Under the pieces are notes generated by a model. It was not told the origin of the DNA. It saw nothing but the letters and a program-made list of their open reading frames with translations, and searched no databases. A stretch of DNA of 64,000 nucleotides from Tipula vernalis (taxonomy: Eukaryota > Arthropoda > Insecta > Diptera > Tipulidae): assembly GCA_958295665.1 (NCBI GenBank), contig OY282558.1, positions 65,522,789 to 65,586,788 of the forward strand. Direction: 5' to 3'. Positions within the stretch are counted from its first letter, which is position 1. Each line of letters begins with the position of its first letter. The translations under genes were made by a program, and so were the position numbers. Shown piece after piece: positions 46,171 through 57,961 of the stretch.

Positions 46171-46881
46171 AATATAAAATAAATTTTTGAGAAAGTAATT
46201 GTTACAAGGTCATGAGGGACTATTTAACGAATTATCGGAGAATACACCATGTTTCGATGCGTATTAATTGCTAACAACAATAACTCCCAGTGCACACAAG
46301 CATACGAAGTTCAAGGCAGGTGTCTTGGTGAGTTTCTGACCTAGGAAGATAGGGAGATAAGAAGATACACACGACAAAACAAATAATTTAAATTTTCACA
46401 CGCCCGCCTATTTCTTGTATACTCGAGTTGAAAAGTTTTCTACTCAAAGTAAAGCCTAGTGCTCATTTGCAAACTCTTGTTAAAACTTGTGTTTAGCGCA
46501 GTCTCCAAATGTCTATTTCTTTTCTCGTGAAATAGAAATGAAATTTTGTTTGTAAACTATTCGAATTTTGAATATTTTGGTTGAGATAGTGTCAATTTTA
46601 TAAATGTCAAATTTCCATATAAATACTTGTTTTAATGAGGGTATTTATGCTAAATACGATAAAAATGAGAAATATAAGAACACGCATGGTGGTTTAGATG
46701 AAATACACTCTGCTTGACCTATATTTCATGTATTTTTTACAAATTCTTGGGCAATATAATATTAGCTACGTATATAATATCCAAAATATATAAGTTAAAA
46801 AAAGTAACTCAACATTTATTTCGGGGGTCCTTGATTTGAATTCTCGATCTGGCGGAAACTTATCATTTGATTTTTCATAGC

Positions 46882-46975
<94 letters not shown>

Positions 46976-47390
46976 GTATTCAAATCGCGGAAAAACTGAA
47001 ATTAAATTTTTCATTTTTACAATACGTTAACTTCTGCAAAATCTTTTATTTCATTCCGTTTGGAAAATAGCACTTTATGGTACTGATATCAGACCGGAAA
47101 ACAACTCATTTCGGTATCGTAAAACAATGACTCCCAAAACAATGACTCACAAAACAGACATCGAACTCGTACTGTTATAACTCATTTACCGTGCTTTTGA
47201 CGTAAATTACTATTGCAAATTTCATTCGAAATCGATCAGAGTACTAGCCTCAAAATCAAAAAGTGTTACACACAACATCTTCCTACGTCATAAACTCAGC
47301 TTACATCTTTATTTCAAGGATCGCGAGTTGGGTACAGAAGCTCCGACAGTTACTAGGTCCGTCAATAAGTCAGGTTATAGGATAATGGTA
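46171..47390. other. AT-rich non-coding DNA with (AT)n
   Basis: No gene recognised. A long (AT)n microsatellite occupies about 46885-46970. The ORFs that run through it are pure repeat. Confidence 0.6.
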
Positions 47391-47794
47391 AAAGGTGTAA
47401 AAGATAAATGTTTCTGTTTGATCTTCAAGCTTCGATCAAGGTAAAATGCTAAAAGCTTTTAAATATGATACAAATGTTATGAACAGCCAAGTATTGAAAT
47501 AATTATCATCATCAAATTGATTTGGTTTGGTAGTGATTGAAATATGCAACTAATATTTGCAAGAATCCAGTGTACCAGCGAAATTGAAGCATTATCTAGT
47601 ATCACACTTATTAGCTTGTCAACTATAGGTCTAATCGCTTTAGAATTTACAAACTAAACATCCGGCTCATGAATTGTGTATTCAAACGAATTACGTTCCA
47701 GCTTATCTTTCTTCATACATTAATTATACATTTTGAAAATTAACAGTCACATTTTTAATGTACATGTATGCATGAAACATAAACAAACCGATCA

Positions 47795-47805
47795 ATATAA
47801 ATTAA
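47795..47805 (+). promoter_or_regulatory. TATA-like box of paralogue 3
   Basis: ATATAAATTAAAGCCAATCC with TATA starting at 47796, 112 nt before the ATG, the same spacing as paralogue 2. Confidence 0.55.
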
Positions 47806-47907
47806 AGCCAATCCAATTTAAGAGTTTCATTTCAAATGAAAACATTTAAGACGATTGAGCTATTGACGGATATTTAAAAATAATTCATCTGGCTCAAGTT
47901 TTGGAAA

Positions 47908-48593
47908 ATGAAATTAATTTTAATTTTGGCAGCGTGGTCCTTATATTGTATTCAAATTATTGATGTAAGTATTATTTATTCAATAAAATTAATTAAAAGG
48001 CGAATAATAAGATATTTTCACGTTTAGTCGAGAAATTATCGTGCATCCTTAGACGATGAAGTATATCCATATTCAATTGATAAAAGTGTGCCATCTTTTG
48101 CGGAATACTTTTCAAATGAACATCTAACATTCGAGCTAATCGATGATGATACGGTCAAATTAGGCGGATACGCCTTGTGTATTAAAGGAATGGATTCTAA
48201 ACTACCAGTCCAGGTTGATATACGAACTCAATACCGTGAGCAATCCTTATGGTATGAGGGACCGATACGATTATTTTTACCTAATGCTTGTCCTGAGGCT
48301 GTGAATCCAAGCCGACCCTGGTATAATATTTCAAAATTGTGGACAAATTGCCCAGCACAAAAGGGGGTAAGCTAATAAGTTATATTATTTGTGGTATACA
48401 AAACAAAATTATTTGTGTACTTTTGTAGGAGAAGTGGTTGATAGAGACTCAAATTATTGATGTTCGTTTAGCGTTGCCACCTTCTTTTCCGGTTGGTCCA
48501 TGGAAAGCGTATTTTTTAGTTAGTCAAGGTTTATTGGGAGGAGTTACAAAATTTGGAGCCATGACGCAAATGGAGTTTGTTGAGGTCGTTTGA
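47908..48593 (+). CDS. Small secreted protein, paralogue 3 (three exons)
   Basis: Exons are 47908-47964, 48028-48366 and 48429-48593, giving 186 residues. The signal peptide is MKLILILAAWSLYCIQIID. Cys70 (GGYALCIKGMD), Cys107 (LFLPNACPE), Cys127 (LWTNCPAQKG) and the N-I-S sequon at Asn119 are kept. The donors are GTAAGT and GTAAGC. AATAAA is at 48654. It is very close to paralogue 2 across both coding and flanking DNA, as expected for a segmental duplicate, and nothing in it is disrupted. Same unknown function and tentative DUF1091/GM2A-like affinity. Confidence 0.88.
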
Positions 48594-49259
48594 TTGATTT
48601 TTAGTGTTATTTGGTTTGTGCATTCATAAAGAGTTTTGTGTTTTGATTTTAAAAATAAATGTATTGTTAATCATCACCGCCGTACTTTTTTATTTGTTTA
48701 TTTTTTATTTTTTTTACCCTGACTGGAGCTCTAATCAGCTATAAATATTGAAATAAATTTATGAATTTTACTTAAATTCTAAGCATATAACATTTATTGA
48801 ACTCGATGTCTATTCCAAATTAACATGATATAGGTGAAATTTTACTGCTTCGTGGAAACAGACACGTTTTCGTCTGAAACCATCATTTTGTGGAAAAATT
48901 ATCTAGTTTAATAGATTTATAACTCTTCTGTCAAAATATCAATTTGATTTAAGGAAAAATTCGAGCGATTGCAGGTGACTTCTGTCAAGATAACGTTTAA
49001 CAAAATAACATATGAATTTAACCTACATAAATACTTATATAGATTAGGTAATAGGAGATCCTTTTAATTGAGATTTAATCACGTGTTTTACAATTGTGGT
49101 TTACATTAACGATTCAAATCTTTTTGAGATTTATTTGCCTAAACTGCCCAAGTAACAATTTATGTCCAAAATTTGGTCGCGCTGACCAGTTTTTGTGGGC
49201 TAAATAGCATTGCTGTAAATGCTAAAAAGTCAAAATTACATCAAATTGACGGACAAAAA

Positions 49260-49820
49260 CTGTTGATTTGGTTCTTTTACATGGTCAGTGTGAAGGTTTT
49301 TCCAGGTCCTGCGTTTACACTCTTTGTATTTATATTGTTTGTATATTTCTCATTGGTTCATTGTTCTTTCACCAGCTTGAAATTCTTAATCATTCATTGG
49401 TTGGTCCGGTATTTCTCTTCTTCTTCTACATCTAAGTGTACAGGTTCTTATTCGAGAATGTTGAATACGTTCTCAAGCTGCTTGTCGCGTTCTCTATGGA
49501 AAACCATGTGTGCACTAACTTGTCACAGATGTTCTCCTTGTACCATAAGCGCTTCTCTGGCTGCATCATACTACTCAATCAGTTCGAATTCATTACGGTA
49601 TGCCATGTATTTCTGGACTGGATCGTTTGTAGCTATGAAATATGGAACTCTTAAAACACTAGTATGTTTCAAATGACCATTTTGCTGTTATCTGTTATTG
49701 TGTTATAAGCCTTCTTCTCGTTCGTTGCTCTTCTTCGTCCTAGAAACTGGTCTATGCTTTCTTCGGTGTCATATTGTTGCAAATAATTTTTCCAAATAAA
49801 CAACTTTTACTGGACTTACC
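49260..49820 (-). pseudogene. Helitron-like helicase fragment, second copy
   Basis: Same decayed minus-strand reading as 13160-13790, including ATNEKKAYNTITDNS, MPYRNEFELIE-type sequence and ENVFNILE. Additional deletions near 49615 and 49540 separate it from copy A. Confidence 0.55.
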
Positions 49821-50100
49821 GGTAAATTAAGTTTTTATTTACCGTTTACCGTGTAACATCAAGGTTAGGGGCAAAAACCTTACCCCTCACTGTTAGGACT
49901 CAGCGGAATAATAACAAGAGGATCATTTTGGATAGATTTACCAAAACTACCCCAAAACAAAATAAAATACCTGGTTATTTCCGCCTCTCACCACTCAGAG
50001 TTAGTTTGGAAGTCGCTTCCAATATGCATGAATATTGTCCGATGACCCACAACCAAATATTCAGCAAACAACCAAATTTCGAAAATAAATGTCGGATACT

Positions 50101-50600
50101 CGTAGTTTAGCGCGATCAGGAATTGCGTGTGATTGCTCGTCTAATGCCGTTCCCATAGACTTGTTCGTATTTCAACTCTAAACTTTAGCAAAATCATTAA
50201 ATTTATCGGAACAATTACTTTTCACCGAAATATGTTTCGACTCAAAAGGCAATGCTTTACGTTATTATTGGACGTATAGACGTTTTAACCCCAATTCCAT
50301 ATGGGATAAGTTTCGAAATGATTTAATTGAACGTTTTAAAGATAGAAGGACAGAGTTCGAACCTTGCAAGCTGGTTGAATCTAGGAAACAACACCATAAG
50401 GAATGTTTTTTAAATTTTTAGAAAGACGTATGGAGTCTTATGTTGTAATGCAAGAAAACCTATTCCAAAGAAGATTTAATTGATGTGTTAAGGTATATCC
50501 CTTGTAAAAGACCAATTCATGAATCTCATTTGACAGACGTAAATTACGAAAAACCAAGCCTATCCATTACCTATCTACAAATGCGAAGGTGATAAAAAAG
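50101..50600 (+). pseudogene. Gypsy gag relic
   Basis: Plus-strand reading LRYYWTYRRFNPNSIWDKFR followed by LIERFKDRRTEFEPCKLVES, a retrotransposon Gag pattern (W..F...L..RF). A stop interrupts it at about 50420. Further on, AATCTCATTTGACAGACGTA (50522 onward) is shared with 36.27 kb, so the two probably come from one element family. Confidence 0.65.
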
Positions 50601-50856
50601 GTGTTGATCTATAGAACACTAGAGGTCTACTGTACCCAAGAAGAATTCTCTTAACGTCAAAAAATAGATTATAACTCGCAGCAAACCACCCAACTCATCG
50701 TCTACATAGCCTATCGAGATTTGATTGTTTCTTTTTGACTCAACAATTTCGTGTTATGTGCTAAACATTGTATGAAGTTCGATTTGGGGACAATATTAGA
50801 TGTTGTTTATTAGATAGCTTCGAGAAAGCGTGTTTCATTTCGATTGAAAATTATTT

Positions 50857-51085
50857 CAGGAAGTCATTCATGTTTACATGTGATTAATTTTTATATTTAG
50901 AAACAAATGATTAATAATTATAGTAAATAGTTCTAATTACCGTCTATCCTGGTATTCATTTTAAAACACGAACATTCGATTCATCACGTGGGAGGTACAA
51001 ATCCGAGTTTAATTTACAGAGCGAATGTAATTTTATCGATATAACCTTGTTTTATTTGCCTAATCTGGAATCTGTATATTTATTG
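50857..51085 (+). repeat. Diverged copy of the 10.8-11.0 kb spacer
   Basis: Same orientation as 10805-11035, sharing ATTATTTCAG-AAGTCATTCA, GGTATTCATTTTAAAACACG and AATGTAATTTTATCGATATA. If the duplicated unit is spacer-gene-Helitron, this would be the start of a further unit whose gene has been lost or displaced. Confidence 0.7.
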
Positions 51086-51429
51086 GTTATATCATCGTCA
51101 AGACTTTTAACTGCTGGTTAAAATGAGTACATCCGGAACAAGACAGGTTCTACGGTATGATTGTAAAACTAATCTGCTAGAATCTGGCCATTACTGTCTT
51201 TAACTATATGGTTTATGTCATGTGAAACCAGCTTTAAAAGTATAAAAGGTACTCTTTTATACTTTTGACAGTAGTATGTTAGGTTAGAGTTTTTCCTTTA
51301 CACGAACAGACACATTTAATTCTAAATAATTATAACGAATATTAATCCACACTTATTATGTTAATTTGTGAACAATATCTTGTTTAGAAACACTAAACAT
51401 AACATACTGGCGGGTAAACATAAAAATTT

Positions 51430-52110
51430 GTGGAATTGATCAGCCGCAATAACGCCGCGCTTATGGAAACAGTAGGACAAGTGGTACGGGGACAAAATAC
51501 AGATACCCAACAACAAACTCCGCAAAACTTAGATGAAAAGGAAGTTCGAGAAATTAAAAAAAAATTTAAATGCGAGCGATATGTCGCATCTTCAACATCA
51601 TCGGCAGAAAATTTTGTGGATGCCTTCGAGGCGTAATGTCACATGAGAGGACTAAATATAGTTCCAACACAGAACTATACGTGAACGCAAAACGCGATTT
51701 ATTCCTGTATTCATTGTCACCGGACACTCATCACGATCTTAAAGTGTCTTTTACGGATGTCACCACACCATTCGAACAAAATACATTCAAAACAATAATC
51801 GATCGTTTCATTGATTTGTATACACACAAAACGACTCGATTTAAGGCATTGTCACAGTTTTGGAATTGTACGCGCAAAGAAAAACAATCGTTCGAACAAT
51901 ATGCAAACGAATTACGTGCAATTAGCCGTGACTGTGATTTTGAGAATCTCGATCGTCAATTAAGCGATCGTTTCGCAACTGGCCTTCGTCATCAACATGC
52001 CGAAATCGAACTTCAACACGTACAGTCAGAAACGCTGCAAATGAAGAAATGGAGACGATGGGCGAAGTGACATTTAAAGAAGTTTTCGAAGTGGTGCAGT
52101 CACGAGAACG
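51430..52110 (+). pseudogene. mag-like Gag
   Basis: Frames 51430-51636 and 51570-52070 overlap across a frameshift. They read ISRNNAALMETVGQVVRGQN and then YSSNTELYVNAKRDLFLYSL, LSPDTHHDLKVSFTDVTTPF, FKALSQFWNCTRKEKQSFEQ and CDFENLDRQLSDRFATGL, a normal Gag of the mag/CsRn1-like lineages. Confidence 0.8.
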
Positions 52111-52189
52111 AGCAGAAAACGACGTATTAAAACCCAATGCAACAAACGGAAATCTAGAAACTGTTAATAAAAAAATTGAGGTGTGGCCA

Positions 52190-52690
52190 ACACACGACTT
52201 TCTTTTACGAACAGAGAATTTTGAGAAATTTTATTTTTTTCTTAATTTTTTTTTTTTAATTTTTTAATTTTTATTTTTATTTGTTTTTAATTTTTGGAAA
52301 CATTTTGTATTTAGTACTTTTTTGTAAACCTTATACTTTTTAAGATATTTGAAAAATAAATTTTCTGGACCAAGGGAGTGGCCACTTCCAGTTAGCCGAT
52401 TTGGAGTAAAATTCACTGAAACCTCCCAATTTATCAAATAAGCTTAAATCTGAAGTTTCAGTTCGATTGGTTAAATCATCTGGGCTGTAGAGAGGACACA
52501 GACAGACTGACAGACTGACATACTGACAGACTGACAGACTGGCAGACTGACAGACTGACAGATTGACAGACTGACAGACAGACACCATTCCCAAACCCAC
52601 TTTTTCGGACTAAGGGGACCTCAAAACAAATAAATCTCTAAAAACCTCAAGGTCCAAAATTTTCATGATTACTATACTTTAATTTACTAG
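52190..52690. repeat. T-rich and GACA-rich insertion with microsatellite
   Basis: A poly-T-rich stretch (52226-52340) is followed by unrelated DNA and a microsatellite of GACAGACT-type units at about 52495-52585. It separates gag from its zinc knuckle, so it is probably an unidentified small insertion. No terminal repeats were found. Confidence 0.6.
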
Positions 52691-52759
52691 AGTAAAAGAA
52701 AGTAATACAAGGAAAGAAACATCGAAACATGGAAATATAAACACTACACAACTTCCACA

Positions 52760-53390
52760 AAAGTTATACGCAAATCATTGCAAACGTTGCGGTAAAGAGA
52801 GACACACAAACGACAGTGCGTGTCCAGCAACAAATGTGATATGCCATTCGTGCAGGCGAAGTGCAGAGGCTGGGCAGAGCACAAATTTATCAACAACAAA
52901 AAAACAGTGGATATACCACAATTGCAACACCCACCAAAGGTGATTCACGTAAGTCGGGAAACATTCACAAAATGGCGGCAAAGTTCATAGCTGACAGTAA
53001 TAGCAATGACAGTGATGATGGCAGTGTTTTCATTTACGCTATAAATCATGTTACTAAAACAAGTAAGCGCATTGACATTCACGTCAATAGAATCAAAGCT
53101 ACATTTGATTACGACTCTGGTGCATCATATTCCATCATCGATGAACATCTCTGGAGACAAATAGGTCAACCAATGCTAATACAGACTGATAGCTTACGTC
53201 AGTCATCAATTACAAACTCTGGGTCAGGCAGATATACACGTAACCTACAACAACGAAACACTCAAATTACCAGTAATTGTCATGAAACAGGCAAAACCGT
53301 TTTTGTTTGGTTTACCATGGTGCGAAGCTTTCTACATGCCATTTCCCGCACACATTTGCAGGCACCCCAAACACACACACAGGGTGAACA
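52760..53390 (+). pseudogene. mag-like zinc knuckle and protease
   Basis: HCKRCGKERHTNDSACP then CHSCRR at 52770-52860 is a paired knuckle. IDIHVNRIKATFDYDSGASY near 53100 is the retroviral protease D-S-G motif. The reading breaks after about 53200. Confidence 0.75.
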
Positions 53391-53393
53391 AAT

Positions 53394-54182
53394 ATGTTTG
53401 AAAATTACGATGAATTATTCAGTGATACAATGGGGCGCATCAAAGACTACAAAGTCAAAATATACTTGAAACATGATGCAGAACTGAAACGTGTCGACCT
53501 CCGATATGTCAAATTCGGGATACAGAGCGTTTTGACACCAGTCGATCCAAATGAAACACCAAAACCCAACGGAGACATACGAGTCTGTGGGGATTTCAGC
53601 GTTACGATAAACCCCTGCTTGCTATTGGAGAAACATCCAGTACCATTATTTGATAATTTACGGCACACACTTGCTGGTGGAGAACGATTCTCCAAAATCG
53701 ATTTAAAGGATGCGTATCTACAGTTCGAAGTACATCCAGAGTCACAACATTTACTCACAATCTCAACGCACATGGAATACTACAGGTACAATCGATTACC
53801 GTTTGGAATAGCAAACGCTCCAGCTATTTTCCAACGATACATGGAAAAATTATTATCAAATATTCACTCAATGACGATATACTTCAATGATATTTCTATC
53901 ACACGAAAAACCGATGCCGAGCACATGCACAATTTAAAAGAAGTACTCACACGATTACAACAAGTGGGTTTCCGTATCAAACGAGAGGTGCATTTTCTTC
54001 CAGAACGAAATGGTGTACTTAGGACATCGCTTCAACAAAGAGGGAATTTTCCCAACACAAGACAAACTGGACGCCAGAATCAACGCCAGTCCACCAACGA
54101 ACATCCGAGAGTTACGCTCATTTATGGGGCTTGTAAATTTCTACGAGCGATTTATACCAAATTTGCACGGCATATCATATGA
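53394..54182 (+). pseudogene. mag-like reverse transcriptase
   Basis: A 262-codon frame with GDIRVCGDFSVTINPCL, FSKIDLKDAYLQFEV, YNRLPFGIANAPAIFQRYME and the active-site region MTIYFNDISI where YxDD is expected; the first catalytic Asp is Asn and the motif is degraded. The start lacks the usual upstream link to the protease. Confidence 0.8.
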
Positions 54183-54600
54183 TTTACACACACACACACT
54201 ATCAGGGCAAAATCAACGTTTCAAATGGACGAGTCATGAACAAGCAATTTTCAACGAAATTAAGTTCCAGCTTTCACGCGCACAGGTCACAGGACCCGTA
54301 TTATGATGAAAATGATCTGTATGTTACATGCGACACATCAGACAAAGGAATTGGTGCTGTCGTTAGTCATCGCAACAGCGACGGGATTGATATACCGATT
54401 GCGTTTGCATCAAGAAAATTATCAGGTGCTCAGTTACATTACGGCACAATTGACAAAGAAGAACTTGTAATCATTTTTGGGGTACAAAAGTTCGACAGAT
54501 TCCTAGCGGGTACACATTTTACATTGGTCACGGACCACGAACTGTTGACGCACATATTTGGCAGAAAATTGGCAATTTGCCTAAACTAGGCCATCCGGGT
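54010..54600 (+). pseudogene. mag-like RT end and RNase H
   Basis: Frames 54010-54306 (LGHRFNKEGIFPTQDKLDAR, RELRSFMGLVNFYERFIP) and 54179-54589 (LYVTCDTSDKGIGAVVSHRN, PIAFASRKLSGAQLHYGTID, TLVTDHELLTHIFG) read the connection and RNase H domains, with frameshifts between. Confidence 0.78.
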
Positions 54601-55315
54601 ATTGTAGCTATGCGTGCAATGGCTCCGTATTACATATGGTGGCCAAAACTCGATACCTACTCGACCTTTTTAAAACAAACAGTTTCTGGTCGAAGTGGAC
54701 GCGCTTTCGAAATGGGTAGAAATCTATACGATGACAAGTATTACGACAAACAATCTTTATAAAGTGCTCACCAGTTTGTTCGCTCGAATTCAACACATTT
54801 TGTGAGAATGAGGGAATTAAACATATTACGTCCGCGCCATACCACCCAAAGACAAATGAATTAGCAGAAAGATTCATTCAAACATTTAAACGACGAATGA
54901 AGTCAAGCGAGAATAATACAAGAACAATAGAGACAACATCAAAGAACGCCATTTCAATGCAGGTGATAACGTATGGGTGCGAACAGACAATGGTACGAAA
55001 TGGAACCCTGGGATAATCACACAACAAAATAACAGATGGTTATACAGCGTTGCAGTTCCCGATCAAACCACCAAACGCAGACACGCAGATGCAATCCTCG
55101 AACAACAGAGCCCACCGACTGCGGCATTAGATAGCAGCCCACACCAACTACAAAGATCCGCAAATTCATCTGCCACCATTCAACAGAATCGCAGTCCTCA
55201 AAATCAACAGGCTTCGGTAACCGGGTCCGAACCAACAACGGCAACAGTAGATCCAACTCCAGTTATTCGACGAAGCCAACGTTCACATAGGGCACCAGTT
55301 CGTTTGGATTTGTAA
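54577..55315 (+). pseudogene. mag-like integrase remnants
   Basis: HPGIVAMRAMAPYYIWWPKL (54590-54650) matches the start of the integrase zinc finger. SAPYHPKTNELAERFIQTFK (54830-54890) is the third catalytic block. A large middle part including the first two catalytic acids is missing. The tail 54977-55315 is proline/glutamine rich and ends RRSQRSHRAPVRLDL, a typical mag C-terminus. Confidence 0.72.
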
Positions 55316-55383
55316 TCGTAGCACTCAACTGTGTTTGGGAGGAATGTCATGTGAAGCCAGCTTTAAAAGTGTAAAAGGTACTC

Positions 55384-57961
55384 GACCTCAAAAAATATTT
55401 TTTACAGGACACCTGAGCATCTTCAGACATTTGTCCAATAGGCAGTAAAGAATGTGCTGGTCTACATGAATTCGAGCCCAGGCAGCAACTGGAGTTGGCA
55501 AACTTCTAAACTCTCGCGGAGAATGGTTTGCTTGCACGACTGACACTCTATACAACTAGCAACGACTTCTTCAATGTGTTGATCAATCCATAGTCACCAA
55601 CAATATCGACGGGCCAATTGTTTCATGCGAGTTATTCCCCAATTACCTTGGCGCATTTGGAGTACCCTGGCTTGTAAAGTTTTTTTCACTATTACTCGCT
55701 GTTGATCAGTCTGTAACAGAAGAACATTAGTACTTCAAAGACAACCTCCTACGGAAATCAGGTAACAAATCGATGTCATTCCAACCTCACTTTTCATGCA
55801 AACCTGACTCTTCTTTCTCGTCAAATTCTTTATCAGGAATCAGGACCCATTGGGAGTCTCGACAAAGTATCCGTATTTCCGTGGTGATCGGTTGGTCTAT
55901 ACCGAATACTGTATGTGTAACTCATTAGCGTAATAGCCCATCGTTGTAAACATTGAATTGTCCTCTCTGGCAGCTGTTTATTTGTGCTGAAAATCGTTGT
56001 GACCAGTTCGAACTGCCGACCATACAGATACTGGTGAAATTTTTTCACACCGAAAATTATCGACAGAGCTTCCTTTTCGATTTCACTGTAGTTTTTCTGA
56101 CTGCCATCTGAATAAATATGAGATATTACGGCGCCTATTCCATGTGACGATGCATCTGTAGCTAACATAATATTGCAGTCCTCTCTAAAGTTGTTCCAGT
56201 TGAATAAAAGCTCTTTTCTGTTCAACGGTCCAGACGAAATTAACATTCTTGGCCCTCAACCGATTGGAGCCGCTAATTGTAAAAAATGTTGTATATACCG
56301 ATTGTAGTAGTTAATTTTTCCTATGAAAGCTTCCAATTCTTTAAGATTTGTTGGACGTGGAAAGTATTCGATAGCCTTAACTCGACTTCCCGATGGCCGA
56401 ATGACTTTTGAATTGATAACATGCCCCAGATATTCGACTTATGCGTCAGCGAATTGATATTTATCTCTTTTGTAGCGTAACCCATTCTGTTCCAGACTTT
56501 TATACACCTCCTCAAGGTTAGGCAAGTGTTCGATATTGTCGCATCCGGTTATAATTAAATCGTCCAAATAAATTCCACAATAGGGCAATCTCATTATTAA
56601 TTGTTCCATATATCTTTGCAAAATGTCTGGTGCACTGGAAACTCCGAACGGTAGTCTCTCATATATTACATCCAAAAGGGGATGTTAATCACAGCGAGTT
56701 TATTGGCTTCGTTATGCCTCCGATAAATCTATTTTGATAAAAAATTGTCCTCTCTGAAGCTTATAAAAATTTTCCCCTATTCTGGGAATCGTAACCGACC
56801 CACATTTAATTGGGGATTAATCGTGACTTTAAAATCACCACAAATCCTAACCGTCCCACTGACTGGTATGCAGCTCTTTGAGAATTCCCAACGAAACTAG
56901 TCTTACAAATTTCGTTTTTTACCGCGGCCATCTGCGAGAACGGAATAGGACGAGGCTTAAAAAATGTTGGTCTTCGGACTACTGATGTTTGCTTAACTGA
57001 TGATCTAATGTGAAACCTTAAAGCACCGAACCAATCGAAACCCAATATGTTTTTTCCCGTGTACGCGAATGGTCACGAGCACGGACATTTCATTTCCGCC
57101 GTAAACTTTCAATATTTTCGAGGCTGGCGAACAAGGTGGGCTTCCGAGTACCCGCACAACCCAACTAGGGAGATTGTTACCCCGGTATCCACTTGAAATT
57201 CCATCGCTGTCTTGTTTACTTCAAGCTTTAACGTAAACCGATGGCCTTTGCATGCCGGCGTAGAACGCCCTTGTGCTGTGGATATTTTCCCCATCGCAAC
57301 ATCCACTGTCCAATGGTCGTCTAATTAATTAGCCCCTCCGACGCCTTGAGTTTGCCTTGTCTCTACTAAATATACAGTATGAGCCGTTGGTCCAGAATTA
57401 CAATTTAATTGGATAGCCGAGTCAACAGGCTTTGATTGATTTTGAGGCGGCGATCAATTACGACTGTCAACCCTATTTTTAGAGTTATAACGAAACTTTG
57501 TTTGACCAGCACCGGTTTCTTGTTTCTTTCTGGAGAGACAAACGCTTTCTATATGACCTTTCCGTTCGCAATAGTTACAAATTGATTCAGCATGGAAACA
57601 CTGACTGCGATTATGATTAACATCGCATTCCTGGCAAGATTTTCGATTCGCAAAATTAAATGAATTTAAGTTCTTATTTTCAACCTGATTGACTTCCGGT
57701 GGTTCTGGTGAACTTCTTTGGGACTCGAATCCTTTCAAAACCGAAATAGCCCTTTCTGTTGACTCGTGCGTATTTATTATATCATCGAGTTCAAATAATT
57801 ATGTCGCGAATAATAACGTATGCATAAGATCGTTTGCATGCCTCGTTTGTTCAAACAAAAGAAAAATCGCAAGTAATGCCCTTTAGCTCGGCGATCCATG
57901 AGGAATAGGATTGGCCTTGTTGCATTTTTGTTCCTAATAACTTATATCTATCAGAAGATAG
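55384..57961 (-). pseudogene. Second mag-like gypsy element, decayed, opposite orientation
   Basis: Minus-strand order from 57961: gag YKLLGTKMQQGQSYSSWIAE (57960-57850); knuckles CQECDVNHNRSQC and CNYCERKGHIESVC (57738-57454); protease MEFQVDTGVTISLVG (57306-57109); RT start FKPRPIPFSQMAAVKNEI (57045-56806); RT core IYERLPFGVSSAPDILQRYM and GIYLDDLIITG (56675-56439, YLDD intact); RNase H TDASSHGIGAVISHIYSDGS (56246-55833); and integrase zinc-finger remnant EEVVASCIECQSCKQT (about 55590-55520). Many frameshifts and stops. No LTR was recognised; the right end runs into the foldback array. Confidence 0.78.

Larger units (their letters stand above)
47391..50097 (+). repeat. Segmental duplication, copy B
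   Basis: Direct copy of 11405-14078 carrying paralogue 3 and the Helitron-like relic. It differs by substitutions and small indels, including the loss of the short tandem duplication seen in copy A near 13470. Its left edge is at GTAAAAGATAAATGT, its right edge at GTCGGAT. Confidence 0.85.
51216..55383 (+). mobile_element. mag-like Ty3/gypsy element, decayed
   Basis: A 5' LTR of about 200 bp starts TGTCATGTGAAACCAGC at 51216. The 3' LTR is represented by only about 34 bp (55350-55383, TGTCATGTGAAGCCAGC...) preceded by purine-rich GTTTGGGAGGAA. Between them are gag, a zinc knuckle, protease, RT, RNase H and integrase fragments in plus order, all interrupted. An AT- and GACA-rich insertion lies in the gag/knuckle gap. 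Confidence 0.8.

Noticed and set aside
46766..47070. Frames with Tyr-Ile repeats on both strands
   Set aside because: Translation of the (AT)n microsatellite.
52340..52600. 86-codon minus frame rich in Ser/Cys/Leu
   Set aside because: Produced by the GACAGACT microsatellite.
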